Assembly (NCBI GenBank): GCA_964471225.1
Contig: CAYYEZ010000021.1
Span: 1-33,635 of the forward strand
Reading direction: 5' to 3'
DNA from: JAGVJT01 sp964471225
GTDB lineage: Bacteria > Pseudomonadota > Gammaproteobacteria > Legionellales > Legionellaceae
Length of the DNA stretch: 33,635 nt
Within the stretch, counting starts at the first letter, position 1; each line of letters begins with the position of its first letter. The notes under the pieces were generated by a model. The model was not told where the DNA came from, made no database searches, and saw nothing but the letters and a program-made list of their open reading frames with translations. Positions 1-7,468 of the stretch are shown one piece after another. Position numbers and translations under genes: made by a program.

Positions 1-1
1 A

Positions 2-799
2 GAGTTTGCTGAGGCGTATGTGCATTCTCTAGATATTCAGCCAGAGTTGCTTCCGCCGTATCAGCGTGTAATCGCGGCAGAGCGGTCGGCGATAGCGTCT
101 GTGACACAGCAATCATTTTGGCAAACGTATTTAGCTTCAGCACCTTTGCCTGTAGCGTCAATGGTAGGACATCCTGATGCGTTGAGTGAGACCTCGATAG
201 AGCTTTCTTGTGCGCTTAGTGCATCGATGGGTGAGTTGGTGATTGCGACAGCGAAGCGCTTGAATGTGTCCGCGGACACGCTATTTTTAGCGGCATACAC
301 GAAGACGTTATCACGCTTTTTAGCTGAAGATGATGTGGTGGTGGGTGTGGTGATGAACAACCGCTTAGAAGAGCGGGGCGGCGATAAAGTGTTTGGTTTG
401 CATTTGAATATTCTTCCTTTGCGCGTGCAATTGGTGAATGACGGCGAACAACTTATTCATGACGTATCGCAACAGCGGGCGAAACTGACGTTATATAGAT
501 CTTATCCTTACAGAAAAATATGCTTGGACTTGGGTGCTTCAAATGGTCTTTATAATATCGCATTTAATTATACACATTTTCATGTTAGTGAGTCTCATCG
601 CTCCGCGATTCAGGCTATTCGTGTGTTTGAAAAAATGTCGATTCCGCTGATGCTGCAAGTTGGCAGACATCTTGACCAATTTAGTTTGATATTGCGAGCA
701 TCAAATCAATTTATAGATAAGAAAACCTCTGCTGAGCTGCTACATAGGCTACAAGAGGAGCTGGATTTTTTCTTAACGATGTTGGCTGAGACATTGTAA
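2..799 (+). CDS. Nonribosomal peptide synthetase, C-terminal condensation domain (partial, 5' end outside window)
   Basis: The reading frame is open from base 2, so the gene starts left of the window; 265 residues are visible. The sequence matches the C-terminal half of an NRPS condensation domain: a VVGVVMNNR block, then GLHLNILPLR (the family's G-x-F-x-N-x-LPLR core motif), then a YPYRKICLDL segment and YNIAFNY, equivalent to the PFE and PLF-x-MFNY motifs. Such domains form the peptide or amide bond between two carrier-bound, or one free, acyl/aminoacyl units. Nothing follows it before the TAA: no carrier protein, no thioesterase. It is therefore either a terminal, product-releasing condensation domain or the end of a stand-alone condensation protein. 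The catalytic HHxxxDG motif would lie off the window and cannot be checked. The tailoring genes follow on the same strand. Confidence 0.82.
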   Translation, partial: EFAEAYVHSLDIQPELLPPYQRVIAAERSAIASVTQQSFWQTYLASAPLPVASMVGHPDALSETSIELSCALSASMGELVIATAKRLNVSADTLFLAAYTKTLSRFLAEDDVVVGVVMNNRLEERGGDKVFGLHLNILPLRVQLVNDGEQLIHDVSQQRAKLTLYRSYPYRKICLDLGASNGLYNIAFNYTHFHVSESHRSAIQAIRVFEKMSIPLMLQVGRHLDQFSLILRASNQFIDKKTSAELLHRLQEELDFFLTMLAETL

Positions 800-823
800 A
801 GAGCAATGGGTTTCTTGAGTATA

Positions 824-848
824 AATTCGTAGCGAATAGTTTTTTTTA
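824..848 (+). terminator. Weak hairpin with T-run after the NRPS gene
   Basis: A 5-bp stem (ATTCG, 825-829, with CGAAT, 833-837) with a 3-base loop is followed within two bases by a run of Ts. The stem is short, so it may only attenuate read-through into the methyltransferase gene. Confidence 0.3.
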
Positions 849-893
849 GCGATATGATTTGATGAAAAAATTGCGAAGAAAAAGGATTTTTAA

Positions 894-1985
894 ATGATAC
901 AAATGAATGCTGAAATAGTGAGTGTTGAACATGAGGAATGTATTGCGGCATCGTTAGATGCTGACGAGTGGAAACTAATTACAAACTCAATCAATGCTTA
1001 TATGATTTCTGAGTCTATTTATGCTGCATGTGAATTGGACGTGTTTAGCAAAATAGAGCAGCTTGATTTGCCTGATTTAGAGCATATAGCTGAGGCTATT
1101 GGATTAAATCAATACCGGTGCAGCATCTTATTACTTTGCTTATGTACTTCTAAATTAATAATTAAGGAAACCCGGACGGGGTTATATCGAAATCATTCAG
1201 CGGCTCGAAAAGCGTTTTGTCGAGAGAACAAAAATAACTTTATTCCTTTTGTTCGATTTAATCATGAGGTTCAGCAAAAAGGGATGATGTTTTTTTTAGA
1301 CGCTTTGAAATCAGGTAAAAATGAAGGACTTAATTTTTTACCAGGAGATGCCACCTCACTCTACGATCGTCTTGCCCAGTCACCAGGTTTGAGCGAAATT
1401 TTTCATGATGGAATGGCGGCGTATACGCATTTCGGGCCTAAAATTGTCTCATTCCCCGAAATGGCCATGTGCTCACGTTTGCTTGATGTTGGAGGGGGTA
1501 ATGGTAGTGTCTCAAGGGAGTTTTTAACAAAGCATCCTGTCTTAACTGCTGTGGTTATGGATATTGAAGAGGTTTGTCGGCTTGGCTGCCAGTTGAGTGA
1601 TAAATTTCCAAACCGTTTAGAATTCGTTGCGACAGATATCTTTTTAAGCCCGTGGTCATTTAATCAAGACGCGATACTTTTTTCACACTTGCTAGAGATT
1701 TTTTCATTAGAAAAAATCTCTTTCTTGTATAAAAAGGCATATGAATCGTTACCTATCAACGGAAAATTATTTGTGTGGACGATAGTTTCTAATGACGATG
1801 AAACTGGAGGATTACAAGCAGCAAAATCATCTGCTTATTTTTTAACGATGGCCTCTGGAGAGGGTAAGGCGTATTCGAAAAAAACACATATTGAGCTTTG
1901 TCAGTCAATCGGATTTGATGTCGAATGCATTTATGACCGAATGGAATATGATCATCTGGGATTGGTGCTTGTTAAAAAGATGTAA
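894..1985 (+). CDS. SAM-dependent O-methyltransferase (acetylserotonin/plant-type OMT fold)
   Basis: This 363-residue protein has the two-part layout of class-II small-molecule O-methyltransferases. The N-terminal ~100 residues form a winged-helix dimerisation region, with helices that line the acceptor pocket. The Rossmann domain carries the SAM motif LDVGGGNGSVSREFL at about residues 197-211, with the acidic ribose-binding position in VVMDIEEV downstream. The expected C-terminal beta strands end in GLVLVKK. It probably transfers a methyl group to a phenolic or other hydroxyl of the peptide or a precursor. The ATG at 894 is preceded by AAGGA seven bases upstream. It starts 94 bases after the synthetase stop and is followed by a terminator-like hairpin. 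The substrate cannot be read from sequence; N-methylation is possible but less typical of this fold. Confidence 0.85.
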   Translation: MIQMNAEIVSVEHEECIAASLDADEWKLITNSINAYMISESIYAACELDVFSKIEQLDLPDLEHIAEAIGLNQYRCSILLLCLCTSKLIIKETRTGLYRNHSAARKAFCRENKNNFIPFVRFNHEVQQKGMMFFLDALKSGKNEGLNFLPGDATSLYDRLAQSPGLSEIFHDGMAAYTHFGPKIVSFPEMAMCSRLLDVGGGNGSVSREFLTKHPVLTAVVMDIEEVCRLGCQLSDKFPNRLEFVATDIFLSPWSFNQDAILFSHLLEIFSLEKISFLYKKAYESLPINGKLFVWTIVSNDDETGGLQAAKSSAYFLTMASGEGKAYSKKTHIELCQSIGFDVECIYDRMEYDHLGLVLVKKM

Positions 1986-2014
1986 GATGGATATCGGTAT
2001 GGTAAAAAGAGATA

Positions 2015-2061
2015 GACGCGAATTTCAATCGATTTGATTTGTTCAATTTTCGTCTTTTTTT
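2015..2061 (+). terminator. Rho-independent-like terminator after the methyltransferase gene
   Basis: An imperfect 10-bp stem (2015-2024 with 2045-2054, one mismatch and one G-U pair) is followed directly by seven Ts (2055-2061). The 20-base loop is long, so strength is uncertain. The possible GTG start at 2062 would sit right at the end of the T-run, which favours the ATG at 2101 for the next gene. Confidence 0.42.
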
Positions 2062-2100
2062 GTGGTTCAATCTATAATTTTTTCTTATGTGGGGTGGCTG

Positions 2101-3396
2101 ATGAAGCGAGAGTACTTTAGTGGTGTAACAACTCGTTTTCTACGAAAAGACGAGCGATATATTCACACGAAAGAAGATCAACTGCCTCTGGTGATTGAGC
2201 CTAGCTGTGCTGAGTCGAAAGATGTACGTGGCCTAAAAACTTTTTTGTCTTCACATTCTGATCAAATTTTGGATGATGTTGCAAAGTACGGCGCGGTTCT
2301 TTTGCGAGGTTTTGACGTGAGCTCGACGCAAGAATTTCAGGATATCATTCTTTCTATTCAGGGAATGCAGGGGATGGGGCATTTGTTTATGTCTGAGCCC
2401 GGACGAACGCATGTCGACGGATTGGATTACGTGTTCCATACCAATAGTATGGTGAAAACAGGAGGGACTCTGCAGTTGGGTGGTTTTCATAATGAAAACT
2501 ATTACTCTCCTGATGTACCAAACTATATTTCGTTTTGTTGTTTTAGCCCTGCCGAGTATGGGGGGGAGACTGGCCTTATTAATATGCAGCGGGTGTATGA
2601 AAAACTTGATAGCTCGTTGCAAAAAAAGTTAGAAAAGAACACATTTTTTGTATCTAAGTGGCCAGTTGCAACAATTGCAAGTCGATACAACGTTGATGCG
2701 ACAGCAGTGAGAAACGCATGTGTTGATTTTGGTCTACATTTGAATGATGAAGATCAGGTTGTGATGTATAAACCAAGTGTTTTAGTTTGCTCAAAAACGG
2801 GAAAAAAAATTATCCAAGCTAATTTATGTGCCGAACTGTATAAACTAAATGATGAAATTCTGAATCAATTTGTTCGTGATTATAAAGGATGGAAGTGGCT
2901 CATCCATAAAGCAACCTGGATTTTTCTAGGTTATCGACGACTTCGTCAGCTGTCGTTTATGCTGCCCAGCTTTTTTCGTCATCCGATCAGATTTCTTAAA
3001 ATGTACCCGAAAATGAAGCAAAAAATTCGCCAATACACGGATAATAAGCACCTTCGAATAGAGAGTGTTTTCACTGATACTGATGTTTCAATATTAGCGG
3101 GTTTAATGCGCGAGTGTTTTTCTTCTTTTTTGTGGAAAAAAGGTGATGTTTTGCTTGTTGATAATGTGCATGTAGCTCATGCTGGAATGCCTGGTCGTAC
3201 AAGTAAGGCAAACCCGAGAGAAATTAGAGCGATGCTTTGTAATCCGCTTAAACTCTCTTATTCTAGTCTAGCACCGGGTCTTTGGCATAATGAAGAGTTT
3301 TTGCCAGAAACGCTCGGAGAAATTTTGCATAAAATGAGTTTGAAAAAATCAGGAGTGATGCATGTTAAATTTGATGAGAAATCGGTTTCTGTTTAG
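2101..3396 (+). CDS. TauD/SyrP-like Fe(II)/2-oxoglutarate-dependent oxygenase with an internal insertion
   Basis: 431 residues from the ATG at 2101, which has a GGGGTGG stretch just upstream; a GTG at 2062 would add 13 residues. The iron facial triad is visible: H-x-E in GGFHNENY (His about 130, Glu about 132) and the distal His in VDNVHVAHAGMPG (about 360). The REIRAML segment holds the usual 2-oxoglutarate arginine region. TauD/SyrP-like enzymes in NRPS clusters typically beta-hydroxylate carrier-bound amino acids such as Asp, though others hydroxylate free substrates. The protein is about 100 residues longer than typical SyrP homologues. Residues about 260-312 form an insertion rich in Lys, Arg, Trp, Tyr and Phe between the two halves of the jelly roll. 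Hydroxylation of a peptide residue is an inference from context. Confidence 0.85.
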   Translation: MKREYFSGVTTRFLRKDERYIHTKEDQLPLVIEPSCAESKDVRGLKTFLSSHSDQILDDVAKYGAVLLRGFDVSSTQEFQDIILSIQGMQGMGHLFMSEPGRTHVDGLDYVFHTNSMVKTGGTLQLGGFHNENYYSPDVPNYISFCCFSPAEYGGETGLINMQRVYEKLDSSLQKKLEKNTFFVSKWPVATIASRYNVDATAVRNACVDFGLHLNDEDQVVMYKPSVLVCSKTGKKIIQANLCAELYKLNDEILNQFVRDYKGWKWLIHKATWIFLGYRRLRQLSFMLPSFFRHPIRFLKMYPKMKQKIRQYTDNKHLRIESVFTDTDVSILAGLMRECFSSFLWKKGDVLLVDNVHVAHAGMPGRTSKANPREIRAMLCNPLKLSYSSLAPGLWHNEEFLPETLGEILHKMSLKKSGVMHVKFDEKSVSV

Positions 3397-3418
3397 ATTT
3401 TTTTTGGTTTGTTTGTAA

Positions 3419-4345
3419 ATGTATCAATTTGAAGCGTTTAATTTATTGTTCTCGAGTGATATTTATTTTCCTGAATTGGTTACTAATTCAGATTATACCC
3501 GAGATATTGATGTTAAAATTGTGCTGAGTCAAGTTTCGGATAAGGGTATTGATAACGCTTTTAAAACAGGTCCTTTTTTCCAAGTGAGTCAACATTCTTT
3601 ATGGTTAAACATTCCCGAGGTTGCACGATTTTTAGTTGTGAAAGGAGAGGAGGTCCGTGTTGAACCTTATCACCAAGTTGATGAAGCAAGTATTCGAGCG
3701 TTTATATTGACGAGTTGCTTCAGAGCCATACTAATGCAACGGAAAGCGATGGTGTTATACGGTAATGCCATAAAAGTAGGTGACGCAGCGGTATCCTTTG
3801 TGGCGCCTTCTGGTTTTGGAAAATCGACTTTGTGTCAATTATTTCTAAAAAAAGGATATCCCATATTAACAGATGATATTTGTGCCATTAATCATAAAGG
3901 AGAAGTATTGCCGAGTTATCCTCAAATCAATTTATGGGGAAGCATCGCATCTCAACTAATGATGGATATGACATCACATAGGGTCATTCGGCCATCTCTT
4001 GAAAAATATGCAGTTCCGTTAGAGGGTGCTCATTATTCTCAGCCATTGCCTTTAAAAGCAATGTACATTCTAGACTTTCATAAAAAAGAAGAACTTGAAA
4101 TTTATCCTATCGTATCGAAGAAGAGCGTATTAAAAAATGGTAATTTTCAATCTTCCTATCTTGATAGGGATGACCCATTTCATGATGAGCAATGTGACCA
4201 AGTAGCTAGTCGAATTGACATTTTTCAGCTTAATTGTCCTCGTTGGAATTATACGATGCGTGATCTAGGGCATTTGCTCAGTCATTTTTTTGACGAGATA
4301 GAGGCTCATCTTAATCAGAGAGGTTGTGTTGATGGCGATCAATAA
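3419..4345 (+). CDS. HprK-like ATP-dependent kinase of a biosynthetic cluster
   Basis: 308 residues. A P-loop, APSGFGKST (residues 129-137), sits in the middle of the chain, followed by PILTDDICAI (148-157) with the acidic pair typical of HPr kinase-like folds. The ~120 residues before the P-loop are not the HprK N-terminal domain. The HprK C-terminal phosphorylase signature is not visible, so it is unlikely to act on the PTS protein HPr. Relatives occur in peptide-product clusters; the lasso-peptide kinase of the paeninodin pathway, which phosphorylates a peptide serine, is the best-known example. Here it follows the oxygenase by 22 bases and overlaps the sulfotransferase, suggesting coordinated late-stage tailoring. 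No clear Shine-Dalgarno precedes the ATG. The substrate is unknown; the kinase assignment rests on the P-loop and the DD motif. Confidence 0.72.
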   Translation: MYQFEAFNLLFSSDIYFPELVTNSDYTRDIDVKIVLSQVSDKGIDNAFKTGPFFQVSQHSLWLNIPEVARFLVVKGEEVRVEPYHQVDEASIRAFILTSCFRAILMQRKAMVLYGNAIKVGDAAVSFVAPSGFGKSTLCQLFLKKGYPILTDDICAINHKGEVLPSYPQINLWGSIASQLMMDMTSHRVIRPSLEKYAVPLEGAHYSQPLPLKAMYILDFHKKEELEIYPIVSKKSVLKNGNFQSSYLDRDDPFHDEQCDQVASRIDIFQLNCPRWNYTMRDLGHLLSHFFDEIEAHLNQRGCVDGDQ

Positions 4346-5183
4346 AGGTTTGTTCTGGTTATCATCATATCCTAAATCTGGAAATACCTGGTTTCGTATT
4401 TTTCTTGCAAATTTATTGTATGCGGGAGATAAGTCAGTAGATATTAATCAGGTTGAATCTCTGATTCATGACCAAATCACAACGAATAGATACTGGTTTG
4501 ATCGAGAATCTGGATTTGATACGGCATTGTTAAGTCATGATGAATTAGATAGATTAAGACCCATGCTGTATCGAGAATATAGTGAACGACATGAAGTAAG
4601 CTACCATAAAATTCATGATGCTTATACTTACCTAAATCATGATGAGCCGTTAATTCCTAAAGAGGGATGTTTGGGAGCAATTTATTTCATTCGTAATCCT
4701 TTAGATGTGGTCGTCTCTTTGGCAAACCACTTTCTTTGTAGTATCGATGATGCAATTGCTATTTTAGGTAATCCGACGTTTGCTTTTTACCCTTTGCGTC
4801 AATGGTTTCTTTCTTGGTCTCAGCACGTAATGAGCTGGGTGAATGCAAAAGATATTAACTTATTGGTGCTGCGTTATGAGGATATGCTCCTTGATCCACT
4901 CAACTCATTTACAAAAGCCGCTCATTTTTTAAAATTAGATGTGACGCCAGAATGTATTCTACAAGCTATCTCAAATTCAGAGTTTAATAAATTACAAAAA
5001 ATAGAGACGGAAATTGGATTTTTTGAAAAGCCACCAAGATTAAAAAATTTTTTTAGAAAAGGGATTGTAGGTGATTGGAAAAATACATTGAATGAAATAC
5101 AGATTCAAAAAATTATCCATGATCATGCAGAGGTCATGGAGAAGTTTGGTTATTTAAACAAAGATCGATCTCCAATAGGATAA
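4332..5183 (+). CDS. PAPS-dependent sulfotransferase
   Basis: 283 residues. The family motifs are all present. SSYPKSGNTW (11-20) is the 5'-phosphosulfate loop. KIH (93-95) supplies the likely catalytic lysine/histidine region. RNPLDVVVS (121-129) is the R-x7-S 3'-phosphate site. RYEDM lies around 180-185, and the C-terminal RKGIVGDWKN (around 240) closes the PAPS pocket. It belongs to the soluble Sulfotransfer_1 family rather than the membrane-bound glycan type, and would sulfate a hydroxyl or amine of a small molecule. The ATG at 4332 has GAGAGG eight bases upstream; a GTG at 4326 is also in frame. It overlaps the kinase gene by 14 bases, so translation is probably coupled. PAPS could come from the sat-cysC protein encoded at 13345-14955. 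Confidence 0.92.
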   Translation: MAINKGLFWLSSYPKSGNTWFRIFLANLLYAGDKSVDINQVESLIHDQITTNRYWFDRESGFDTALLSHDELDRLRPMLYREYSERHEVSYHKIHDAYTYLNHDEPLIPKEGCLGAIYFIRNPLDVVVSLANHFLCSIDDAIAILGNPTFAFYPLRQWFLSWSQHVMSWVNAKDINLLVLRYEDMLLDPLNSFTKAAHFLKLDVTPECILQAISNSEFNKLQKIETEIGFFEKPPRLKNFFRKGIVGDWKNTLNEIQIQKIIHDHAEVMEKFGYLNKDRSPIG

Positions 5184-5205
5184 AAAATATAGAGAGTTGA
5201 ATGAC

Positions 5206-6561
5206 ATGAACATTACTACAGCTGATATTTCTTCGAATTATCAAAAAGAAACATTTGCAATTATTGGCGCAGGTATTAGCGGTCTTGTTCTAGCGCTGTT
5301 GCTCAGTCGGAGTGGTTATGATGTTGTTGTGTATGAAAAGCGAAAAGGTTTTAATGATGATGTGGATGGCCGCTCAATAAATTTGACTATTTCAGGTCGT
5401 GGTTTAAGTGTATTAGATCAGTTGGGATTGAAGGAGATGGTGATTGAACAGTCTGTGATGCTTCACGGTCGTATTGTTCATGCGGAAAAAGCAAGAGACA
5501 TTCGTTATAAATACGGTACCCAAAAGTCTCATGTGTTGTATTCAATCCGTCGTTCACAATTGATTAATATTTTATTAAATCAAATCGCGCAAGAAGGTAA
5601 AGTTAGTATATTTTATGGTCTAGAGCTCATCAATATTGATAAGAAAACCTTGGAATGTCATTTTTTAGATGCGGAAAATAAAACAAAAATTTCAAGCAAG
5701 GCAGATTGTGTCATTGGTGCTGATGGTGCCTTTTCTGCTGTACGTAGTATTATCCTTAAAGGACTCATAACGAATTATCAACAAAAGGTTTTCGACTGGG
5801 GCTACAAGGAATATCACTTCAATAGTGAAGACGCTATACGTTTAGGATTGAGCACGGACTATATTCATATGTGGCCAAAAGACAAAGCATTATTAGTCGC
5901 TATTCCGAATACAGATCAAACCTTTTCTGTAATTTTTACTGCGCCTTTGGCGAACATGAATGGAGGTATTAATAATTTTGATCATCTTGTTAGGAAAGAA
6001 TATAAAGATATAGTTGAATTGGCTCCATCTTTTCTAACAAAATGCGGTCAGTCCGTGCATAATTTTTTGGTGAGTATCAAAGTGGATAAATGGCATTTAG
6101 AAGACAAAATTGTGCTTGTTGGAGATGCGTGTCATGCGACCTATCCTTTTTATGGGCAAGGGATGAATTCAGCATTAGAGGACGCAGCTCTGTTACATCG
6201 TCATATTACATCACCTTCATTATCAAGGGCGGATGCTTTTTTAGCTTATGAGTTGACCCGAAAAGAAAATACCAATGTTTTACATCAGTTATCCGAGACA
6301 CATCTGCACCAGATTACAAAATCAATGGCCTCTTCTTACTGGCAGGCTAAGGATATGATTGATTACAAGCTAGCTAGATTTTTTCCAAAAAAATGGATTT
6401 ATGAATATGAAATGATAGCTCACTCTAATGTTGCATATCTTCATATTCTTGAAATGCTAAAAAAACAAAAAAATCGCAATAGAGTGATTGGGGTATTTTT
6501 AGTATCGTATCTTTTGGGAATATTTATTCAATGTAAAAAACTAATGAGTAAGTCCCAATAG
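5206..6561 (+). CDS. Kynurenine 3-monooxygenase-like FAD-dependent hydroxylase
   Basis: 451 residues. It has the class-A flavoprotein hydroxylase signature: AIIGAGISG (18-26) for the ADP of FAD, DCVIGADGAFSAVR in the middle, and VLVGDACHATYPFYGQGMN (about 303-321). Among subfamilies it tracks kynurenine 3-monooxygenase most closely: GRSINL near residue 55, an HMWP...AIPN...FSVIF segment, and YPFYGQGMN. A hydrophobic helix near 427-441 followed by lysines recalls the membrane-anchoring C-terminus of KMO. It would ortho-hydroxylate an aromatic ring using NAD(P)H and O2. No tryptophan-degradation genes are present, so kynurenine breakdown is unlikely; a kynurenine-, tyrosine- or anthranilate-like unit in the peptide is a guess. 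The ATG at 5206 follows AGAGAG; a TTG at 5197 is in frame. It is 22 bases after the sulfotransferase. Confidence 0.85.
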   Translation: MNITTADISSNYQKETFAIIGAGISGLVLALLLSRSGYDVVVYEKRKGFNDDVDGRSINLTISGRGLSVLDQLGLKEMVIEQSVMLHGRIVHAEKARDIRYKYGTQKSHVLYSIRRSQLINILLNQIAQEGKVSIFYGLELINIDKKTLECHFLDAENKTKISSKADCVIGADGAFSAVRSIILKGLITNYQQKVFDWGYKEYHFNSEDAIRLGLSTDYIHMWPKDKALLVAIPNTDQTFSVIFTAPLANMNGGINNFDHLVRKEYKDIVELAPSFLTKCGQSVHNFLVSIKVDKWHLEDKIVLVGDACHATYPFYGQGMNSALEDAALLHRHITSPSLSRADAFLAYELTRKENTNVLHQLSETHLHQITKSMASSYWQAKDMIDYKLARFFPKKWIYEYEMIAHSNVAYLHILEMLKKQKNRNRVIGVFLVSYLLGIFIQCKKLMSKSQ

Positions 6562-6587
6562 ATTGAGTCCATTTTAGAGAGATTTTT

Positions 6588-6650
6588 ATGAGGTTAAATT
6601 TAAAAAACAAAGTGAAAAAATTGGCTTATAAAAATATTTTTTTTGAATAA
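6588..6650 (+). CDS. Possible 20-residue lysine-rich micropeptide or gene remnant
   Basis: A short frame starts at an ATG with AGAGAG seven bases upstream and encodes 20 residues, six of them lysine. It lies between the hydroxylase stop and the outer-membrane protein promoter in very AT-rich DNA. It could be a small peptide, the stump of a lost gene, or chance. I do not recognise it. Confidence 0.15.
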   Translation: MRLNLKNKVKKLAYKNIFFE

Positions 6651-6653
6651 TAT

Positions 6654-6683
6654 TTGCTATAGATTGATAAGAATTTATATGAT
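6654..6683 (+). promoter_or_regulatory. Putative sigma70 promoter of the outer-membrane protein gene
   Basis: TTGCTA (6654-6659), an 18-base spacer and TATGAT (6678-6683) lie about 50 bases upstream of the start codon at 6735, in AT-rich DNA. A second overlapping TATGAT is at 6683-6688. Confidence 0.5.
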
Positions 6684-6734
6684 ATGATTTTTTAGGTGAC
6701 TTAAAATAAATCAGTAACGCAAGGAGCATTCTCT

Positions 6735-7460
6735 ATGAAAAAAATCGTTCTCGCTATGACTACAGCTGCTGTTGTCTCTGTGGCACACGCAGGTTCTATG
6801 GGACCTGTATCTATGGCGTCGTCTTATACACCTTATCTTACAGGCGAAGCATCTTACACTTGGCCACAGTTAGGTAATTTGATGATTAACAAAGACCTGA
6901 CGACAACAACCTCTCAAGGTTGGGGTGGACGTTTGGGTGCCGGTATGATGTATAACTACAATGAAAAGCTTAGCTTTACTGGCGAGCTCGGTGGTGGATA
7001 TTACGGCAGCAAAAATAGAAAAGTTATGACTACTACTGGTGCGGTAGCTAGCAATGGTTCTATGGCAATCGACGGTTACGATTTGTTAGCAGGGTTTGTC
7101 TACAAATGGACTTACTTTGATGTGTTTTTCCAAGGCGGATTTATGTTGGAAAATGCTCGTGTTACTCAATCAGTTGATCTAGGATTAGCTTCTCCTGGCA
7201 ATTTCTACCACGGTTATGTCAGTCAAAATGGTAACTCAACCCAAGCTTTACCTGAAATCAAGGTTGGTGGTATCTATAATATCAATCCTAATTGGGGTCT
7301 TGATGTTGCTTACATGCATGTTTTTGGCAGCACGCCATCATTTAATGGCTCATTTGCTGGCACAACGACTGGTGGAGTATACAAAGTTATTGATTCCGTA
7401 AGTCAAAACCCAACATTAGATTCTGTAATGTTTGGTGTACATTACAACTTTGTAATGTAA
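6735..7460 (+). CDS. Outer-membrane beta-barrel protein
   Basis: 241 residues. A typical Sec signal peptide is present: KK at residues 2-3, a hydrophobic core, and cleavage after AHA (residue 19). The mature chain is rich in Gly, Tyr, Asn, Ser and Thr, with alternating beta-strand patterns such as RLGAGMMYNYN, GELGGGYYG and VGGIYNINPNWGLDVAYMHV. It ends in VMFGVHYNFVM, close to the aromatic C-terminal strand read by the BAM complex. It resembles the small OmpA/OmpW-like barrels abundant in Legionella and Coxiella; no OmpA peptidoglycan domain is present. AAGGAG eight bases before the ATG, a good promoter and a strong terminator suggest an independently and well expressed gene, separate from the upstream cluster. 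Specific function unknown. Confidence 0.85.
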   Translation: MKKIVLAMTTAAVVSVAHAGSMGPVSMASSYTPYLTGEASYTWPQLGNLMINKDLTTTTSQGWGGRLGAGMMYNYNEKLSFTGELGGGYYGSKNRKVMTTTGAVASNGSMAIDGYDLLAGFVYKWTYFDVFFQGGFMLENARVTQSVDLGLASPGNFYHGYVSQNGNSTQALPEIKVGGIYNINPNWGLDVAYMHVFGSTPSFNGSFAGTTTGGVYKVIDSVSQNPTLDSVMFGVHYNFVM

Positions 7461-7468
7461 TGATGTGT

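Noticed and set aside
2062..2100. GTG start at 2062 for the oxygenase
   Set aside because: It begins immediately after a terminator-like T-run and has no ribosome-binding site; the ATG at 2101 gives a family-like N-terminus.
2251..2622. A 123-codon minus-strand open frame inside the Fe/2OG oxygenase gene
   Set aside because: The plus-strand frame carries the conserved H-x-E metal motif here; the antisense has none.
3419..4345. True HPr kinase/phosphorylase of a PTS regulatory system
   Set aside because: Wrong N-terminal domain, no phosphorylase signature seen, no PTS genes adjacent, and biosynthetic context instead.
5206..6561. Kynurenine catabolism enzyme proper
   Set aside because: No tryptophan dioxygenase, formamidase or kynureninase genes nearby, and it is embedded among tailoring genes; kept only as a family resemblance.
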